From positions 496,001 through 560,000 of the forward strand of contig CP048485.1 of the NCBI GenBank assembly GCA_025560025.1: a stretch of DNA of 64,000 nucleotides. Direction: 5' to 3'. The notes beneath the pieces were generated by a model. The model had not been told where the DNA came from. It was given only the letters and a program-made list of their open reading frames with translations, and made no database searches. Below, in pieces: positions 61,231-64,000 of the stretch. Source of the stretch: Agrobacterium tumefaciens (GTDB lineage Bacteria > Pseudomonadota > Alphaproteobacteria > Rhizobiales > Rhizobiaceae). Within the stretch, counting starts at the first letter, position 1. Each line of letters begins with the position of its first letter. The translations under genes were made by a program, and so were the position numbers.

Positions 61231-62223
61231 ATGACGACGACATCCGAATTCTCCCATGCGGCCGGCCATGAGCATGTTTTCCTCGGCCAGAATCATGAGC
61301 GTAACGAGAGGCGCGTGTGGATGGTGATTGCGCTCACCACCGTCATGATGGTGGCCGAGATCGTTGCCGGCCACTGGTTCGGCTCCATGGCCCTGACGGC
61401 GGATGGCTGGCACATGTCCACTCATGCGGGTGCAATGCTGATTTCGGCGCTCGCCTATCTCTATGCCCGCCGTGAGGCGCGCAACCCGCGTTTCACCTTC
61501 GGCACCGGCAAGTTCGGCGATCTGGCGGGGTTCGCCAGCGCCATCGTGCTGGCGGTGGTGGCGTTGCTCATCGCCGTTGAAAGCGCGATGCGCCTCGTCA
61601 ATCCGGTCGAAATCGACTTCAACCAGGCGATTCTCGTTGCCGTCATCGGCCTTGCCGTCAACCTTGTCAGCGCCGTGCTCTTGAAAGACGACCATCATCA
61701 TGATCACGGCCACGGTCATGGTCACGCCCATGGCTCGCACGCCCATCACGATCACGGTTCGCACGCGCATCACGGTGAGCATGATGCAAAGGGCGGCAGG
61801 GACAATAATCTGCGCGCGGCCTATCTGCATGTGCTGGCCGATGCGCTGACCTCGGTTCTTGCCATCGTCGCGCTGCTGCTCGGCAAATGGAACGGCTGGT
61901 CCTTCCTCGATCCGGCAATGGGCATCGTCGGCGGTCTGGTCATCGCCCGCTGGTCATGGGGGCTGGTCCGCTCCACGGCGACGACGCTGCTCGACGCCGT
62001 ACCCCAGACGGAAGATCTGCCGCAGGAAATACGCGAAAGCGTGGAAACGGAAGAGGATCGCATCACCGACCTGCATGTCTGGCAGGTGGGGCCGGGGCAT
62101 CACGCCGCCATCGTGGCGATCCAGTCGCAGGCGCCGAAAGCGCCGGCTTTCTACAAGCAGAAGCTTGCAGCCATACATGAACTCTCGCATGTGACGGTCG
62201 AGGTCAGCCCGGCAAGGGCCTGA
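61231..62223 (+). CDS. dmeF: Cation diffusion facilitator DmeF (Co/Ni efflux)
   Basis: A 330-residue CDF exporter with six helices. TM2 metal site TADGWHMSTHAGAML and TM5 site LHVLADALTSVLAIV are visible. The cytosolic His loop between TM4 and TM5 (about res. 150-190) has HHHDHGHGHGHAHGSHAHHD-type repeats. A C-terminal domain (ESVETEEDRITDLHVWQVGPGHHAAIVAI) is the CDF metallochaperone-like fold. It confers Co/Ni tolerance in rhizobia. Controlled by DmeR. Confidence 0.94.
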   Translation: MTTTSEFSHAAGHEHVFLGQNHERNERRVWMVIALTTVMMVAEIVAGHWFGSMALTADGWHMSTHAGAMLISALAYLYARREARNPRFTFGTGKFGDLAGFASAIVLAVVALLIAVESAMRLVNPVEIDFNQAILVAVIGLAVNLVSAVLLKDDHHHDHGHGHGHAHGSHAHHDHGSHAHHGEHDAKGGRDNNLRAAYLHVLADALTSVLAIVALLLGKWNGWSFLDPAMGIVGGLVIARWSWGLVRSTATTLLDAVPQTEDLPQEIRESVETEEDRITDLHVWQVGPGHHAAIVAIQSQAPKAPAFYKQKLAAIHELSHVTVEVSPARA

Positions 62224-62275
62224 TGGGAATCGACTATTTCAGTTTGTTGATCAAGGCGCTTGAATCTCTCCGCGT

Positions 62276-62300
62276 CATCCTCGGGTCAAGCCCGAGGATG
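62276..62300. terminator. Hairpin after dmeF
   Basis: CATCCTCGGG-TCAAG-CCCGAGGATG, a 10-bp perfect stem about 50 nt after the dmeF stop. It resembles the terminal hairpin of family A repeats; likely acts as a weak terminator. Confidence 0.55.
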
Positions 62301-62334
62301 ATGGAGATAGCGGTAGAGGCTTTGTTCTAAAAGC

Positions 62335-62607
62335 CTATTCGGTATATTCCGAATAGGCGCTGCGCACCCACTCGGCCTGCGCTTCCACTTCGACCTCGGC
62401 GGAGGCCGCAGCAGGCGCACTGCCATTGCCCACGGCCCACAGCACATTGGCCAGCGAATGGGAAAGAATGGTGCTGGAAACCGTCGGGTTGCCGGGGCCG
62501 CGCTTCACGGCCTGCTCTTCGGGCGCGCTCTGCGCGCTGCCGGCTTTTTCGATGTCGCGAATACGTCCCTGATAATTGTATCCGCCGATATTGCTTTCGA
62601 TCTGCAT
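62335..62607 (-). CDS. Small protein of unknown function
   Basis: A 90-residue protein starting MQIESNIGGYNYQGRIRDIE, then an Ala/Glu-rich stretch (AEVEVEAQAEWVRSAYSEYTE) at the C-terminus. The N-terminal NIGGYNY is distinctive but I do not recognise a family. No membrane segment. Upstream codons run to 62802 without a ribosome site; the ATG at 62607 itself has only a weak one (GCGGAA). Convergent with dmeF. Coding status is moderately likely. Confidence 0.55.
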   Translation of the reverse strand: MQIESNIGGYNYQGRIRDIEKAGSAQSAPEEQAVKRGPGNPTVSSTILSHSLANVLWAVGNGSAPAAASAEVEVEAQAEWVRSAYSEYTE

Positions 62608-62809
62608 GTCGGTGATTCCGCGTTCAAAAGTTAACGAATGGTTAACGGCGGCGACTTGTCCGAAACTTGCGCTTGCTGCATTGCAACGACGTTCCCGGCT
62701 TGACAGCCGGCAAAGGGGTGCTTCGTTTTTGCCTAATGAAGACGGGGCAGCTTTATCCCTCGCGGCATTGCAGTCCGGTTTAATTTCTGGCGCTGTGAAC
62801 ACCTCACTC

Positions 62810-62923
62810 CCGTCATTCCGGCCTTGAGCCGGAATCCAGCCGACGCGCGTCTGCGCGGCGAGAGAGCCCTTTCAGCCCAAGGACTTGGGCTGGCTGGATA
62901 CCGGCTCAAGGCCGGTATGACGG
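62810..62923. repeat. Intergenic mosaic palindromic repeat, family A, copy 7
   Basis: Starts CCGTCATTCCGGCCTTGAG and ends CCGGTATGACGG, with GACGCGCGTCTGCGCGG then AGCCCAAGGACTTGGGCT. The orientation is that of copy 2. It lies between the proV end and the small protein gene. Confidence 0.85.
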
Positions 62924-62967
62924 AAAGAGGAAATCTCGCGGACGCGGCCAATCCGTCCGGTGCCGGA

Positions 62968-64000
62968 TTACGCCGTTTCCTTCTCCACCGGCACAATCGT
63001 TTCCTGGAGCTTCTCCGGCTCCTCTGCCGCTTCCGCCTTCACCTCAACCTCAACCTCCTGCGGCGCGGGCGTCACCATTGCAGCCACCAGCGTGTCCAGC
63101 CCGATGCTGCCGACCGGCTTGCCGTCCTCGTCCACCACATGCGCGGTCGTCTCGTTGGCTTCCGACATGTCGCGGGCGATTGTTTCCAGCGTCGCGTTTT
63201 CCGGCACGGACATGCCCTCGGGGCGGCTTTCAAGCGGCTCCATCACCGTGGTGGCCTGCAGCACGCGGCCGCGATTGACGTCGCGCACGAAGTCGGTGAC
63301 GTAACCATCGGCCGGGGAGAGAATGATGCTCTGGCCGTCGCCCTGCTGCACCACTTCGCCGTCTTTGAGAATGGCGATATGGTCGCCGAGCCTGAGCGCC
63401 TCGTCCAGATCGTGGGTGATGAACACCACGGTCTTCTTCAGCTCCTGCTGCAGATCGAGCAGCATGGTCTGCATGTCGACGCGGATCAGCGGATCGAGCG
63501 CCGAATAGGCCTCGTCCATGAGGAGGATATCGGCGTCATTGGCAAGCGCCCGGGCAAGGCCGACACGTTGCTGCATGCCGCCGGAAAGCTGGTTCGGATA
63601 ATAATCCTCGTAACCGGCAAGACCGACGCGCTCCAGCCAGTAGCGGCCCTTTTCCTCGCTCTTGCTGCGCGGTACGCCCTGGATATCGAGCCCGTAGACG
63701 CTGTTTTCCAGCACGGTGCGGTGCGGCAGAAGGCCGAATTTCTGGAACACCATCGCCGTCTTGTGGCGGCGGAATTGCCTGAGCGCCGAAGCGCTCATGC
63801 CGCAGATGTCCTCGCCATCGTAAAGCACCTCGCCGGCGGTCGGGTCGATCAGCCGGTTGATATGGCGGATCAGCGTCGACTTGCCGGAGCCGGAAAGGCC
63901 CATGACGACGGTGATCTTGCCGCCGGGCATGGTGATGTTGATGTTGTTGAGGCCGAGCACATGGTTGTGTTTGTCGTTCAGCTCCACCTTGTCCATGCCG
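62968..64000 (-). CDS. proV: Glycine betaine/proline ABC transporter ATP-binding protein ProV (5' end outside window)
   Basis: ATPase of the osmoprotectant importer. Visible from HVLGLNNINITMPGG: Walker A GLSGSGKSTLIRHIN, Q-loop MVFQKFGLLPHRTVLEN, signature LSGGMQQRVGLARAL, Walker B ILLMDEAYSALDPLIR, switch VVFITHDLDEAL, then a CBS-like domain and an acidic tail (VEVEVKAEAAEEPEKLQE). The first in-window ATG (63996) is only four codons into conserved sequence, so the true start lies beyond the right edge. Functionally linked to betIBA as betaine uptake. The permease and binding-protein genes, if present, are not in the window: the sequence downstream of the stop holds only repeat copy 7. Confidence 0.9.
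   Translation of the reverse strand, partial: GMDKVELNDKHNHVLGLNNINITMPGGKITVVMGLSGSGKSTLIRHINRLIDPTAGEVLYDGEDICGMSASALRQFRRHKTAMVFQKFGLLPHRTVLENSVYGLDIQGVPRSKSEEKGRYWLERVGLAGYEDYYPNQLSGGMQQRVGLARALANDADILLMDEAYSALDPLIRVDMQTMLLDLQQELKKTVVFITHDLDEALRLGDHIAILKDGEVVQQGDGQSIILSPADGYVTDFVRDVNRGRVLQATTVMEPLESRPEGMSVPENATLETIARDMSEANETTAHVVDEDGKPVGSIGLDTLVAAMVTPAPQEVEVEVKAEAAEEPEKLQETIVPVEKETA

Overview
The window looks like chromosomal DNA of an Agrobacterium-type Rhizobiaceae (alphaproteobacterium). Evidence: GC-rich coding sequence; GGAG-type ribosome binding sites; a betI-betB-betA cluster with a BetI palindrome; divergent ohrR/ohr with an AT-rich operator; a dmeR-dmeF pair with a C6-tract operator; and many intergenic palindromic elements of rhizobial style. 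There are no rRNA or tRNA genes, no insertion-sequence transposase, no phage genes and no CRISPR array. It is ordinary, densely packed core/accessory chromosome, with genes on both strands.

Layout. 0-1.8 kb: end of the sulfate ABC transporter (cysW partial, cysA). 1.8-2.6 kb: a 246-bp foldback repeat, a mosaic repeat and a small minus-strand transcription unit encoding a 24-residue peptide. 2.6-6.7 kb: quinone oxidoreductase, EAL-CBS-GGDEF protein, lone ParD-like antitoxin, HdeD-like membrane protein. 6.9-10.9 kb: betI-betB-betA, with a second foldback repeat between betB and betA. 10.9-18.8 kb: ParE-type toxin-antitoxin, ClC transporter, DUF3750, asparaginase, two GSTs, MarR and a divergent 14-TM MFS pump. 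19-22.8 kb: ligase-associated exonuclease, ATP-dependent DNA ligase, Tat-exported hydrolase. 22.8-25.6 kb: zinc/cadmium P-type ATPase (zntA) behind a MerR-type promoter. 25.7-30 kb: two L,D-transpeptidase lipoproteins, ohrR/ohr, Xre-RES toxin-antitoxin. 30-35.1 kb: YCII protein, MarR, DUF899-DUF1579-VOC operon, and an ABC-F ATPase preceded by a leader peptide and an apparent attenuator. 35.4-46.2 kb: HerA-like ATPase, HxlR/SDR pair, AraC, LysE exporter, aldo-keto reductase, bestrophin-like channel, YafY/VOC pair, tam and a class IV aminotransferase. 46.3-55.8 kb: chemoreceptor, LysR/GNAT, sodB, metallophosphatase, YafY/LysE pair, cytochrome c' and a dihaem cytochrome c. 55.9-57.5 kb: cobalamin riboswitch, cbtB, cbtA and one unknown gene. 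57.6-64 kb: PfpI, GNAT, proline iminopeptidase, zntR, dmeR-dmeF, two small unknown proteins, and proV (partial at the window end).

How it works together. Several units deal with stress: betaine synthesis and uptake (betIBA, proV) for osmotic stress; peroxide and superoxide defence (ohr, sodB); and metal efflux (zntA, dmeF). The MerR gene at 60 kb and the zntA promoter at 25.6 kb carry the same dyad, CTCTAG-N3-CTAGAG, which ties two distant loci into one regulon. The most interesting unannotated signals are the leader peptide/attenuator before the ABC-F gene (34.9-35.1 kb), the isolated 24-codon minigene at 2.4-2.5 kb with a 12-nt perfect Shine-Dalgarno, and two foldback repeats whose outer arms differ between copies yet remain self-complementary within each copy.
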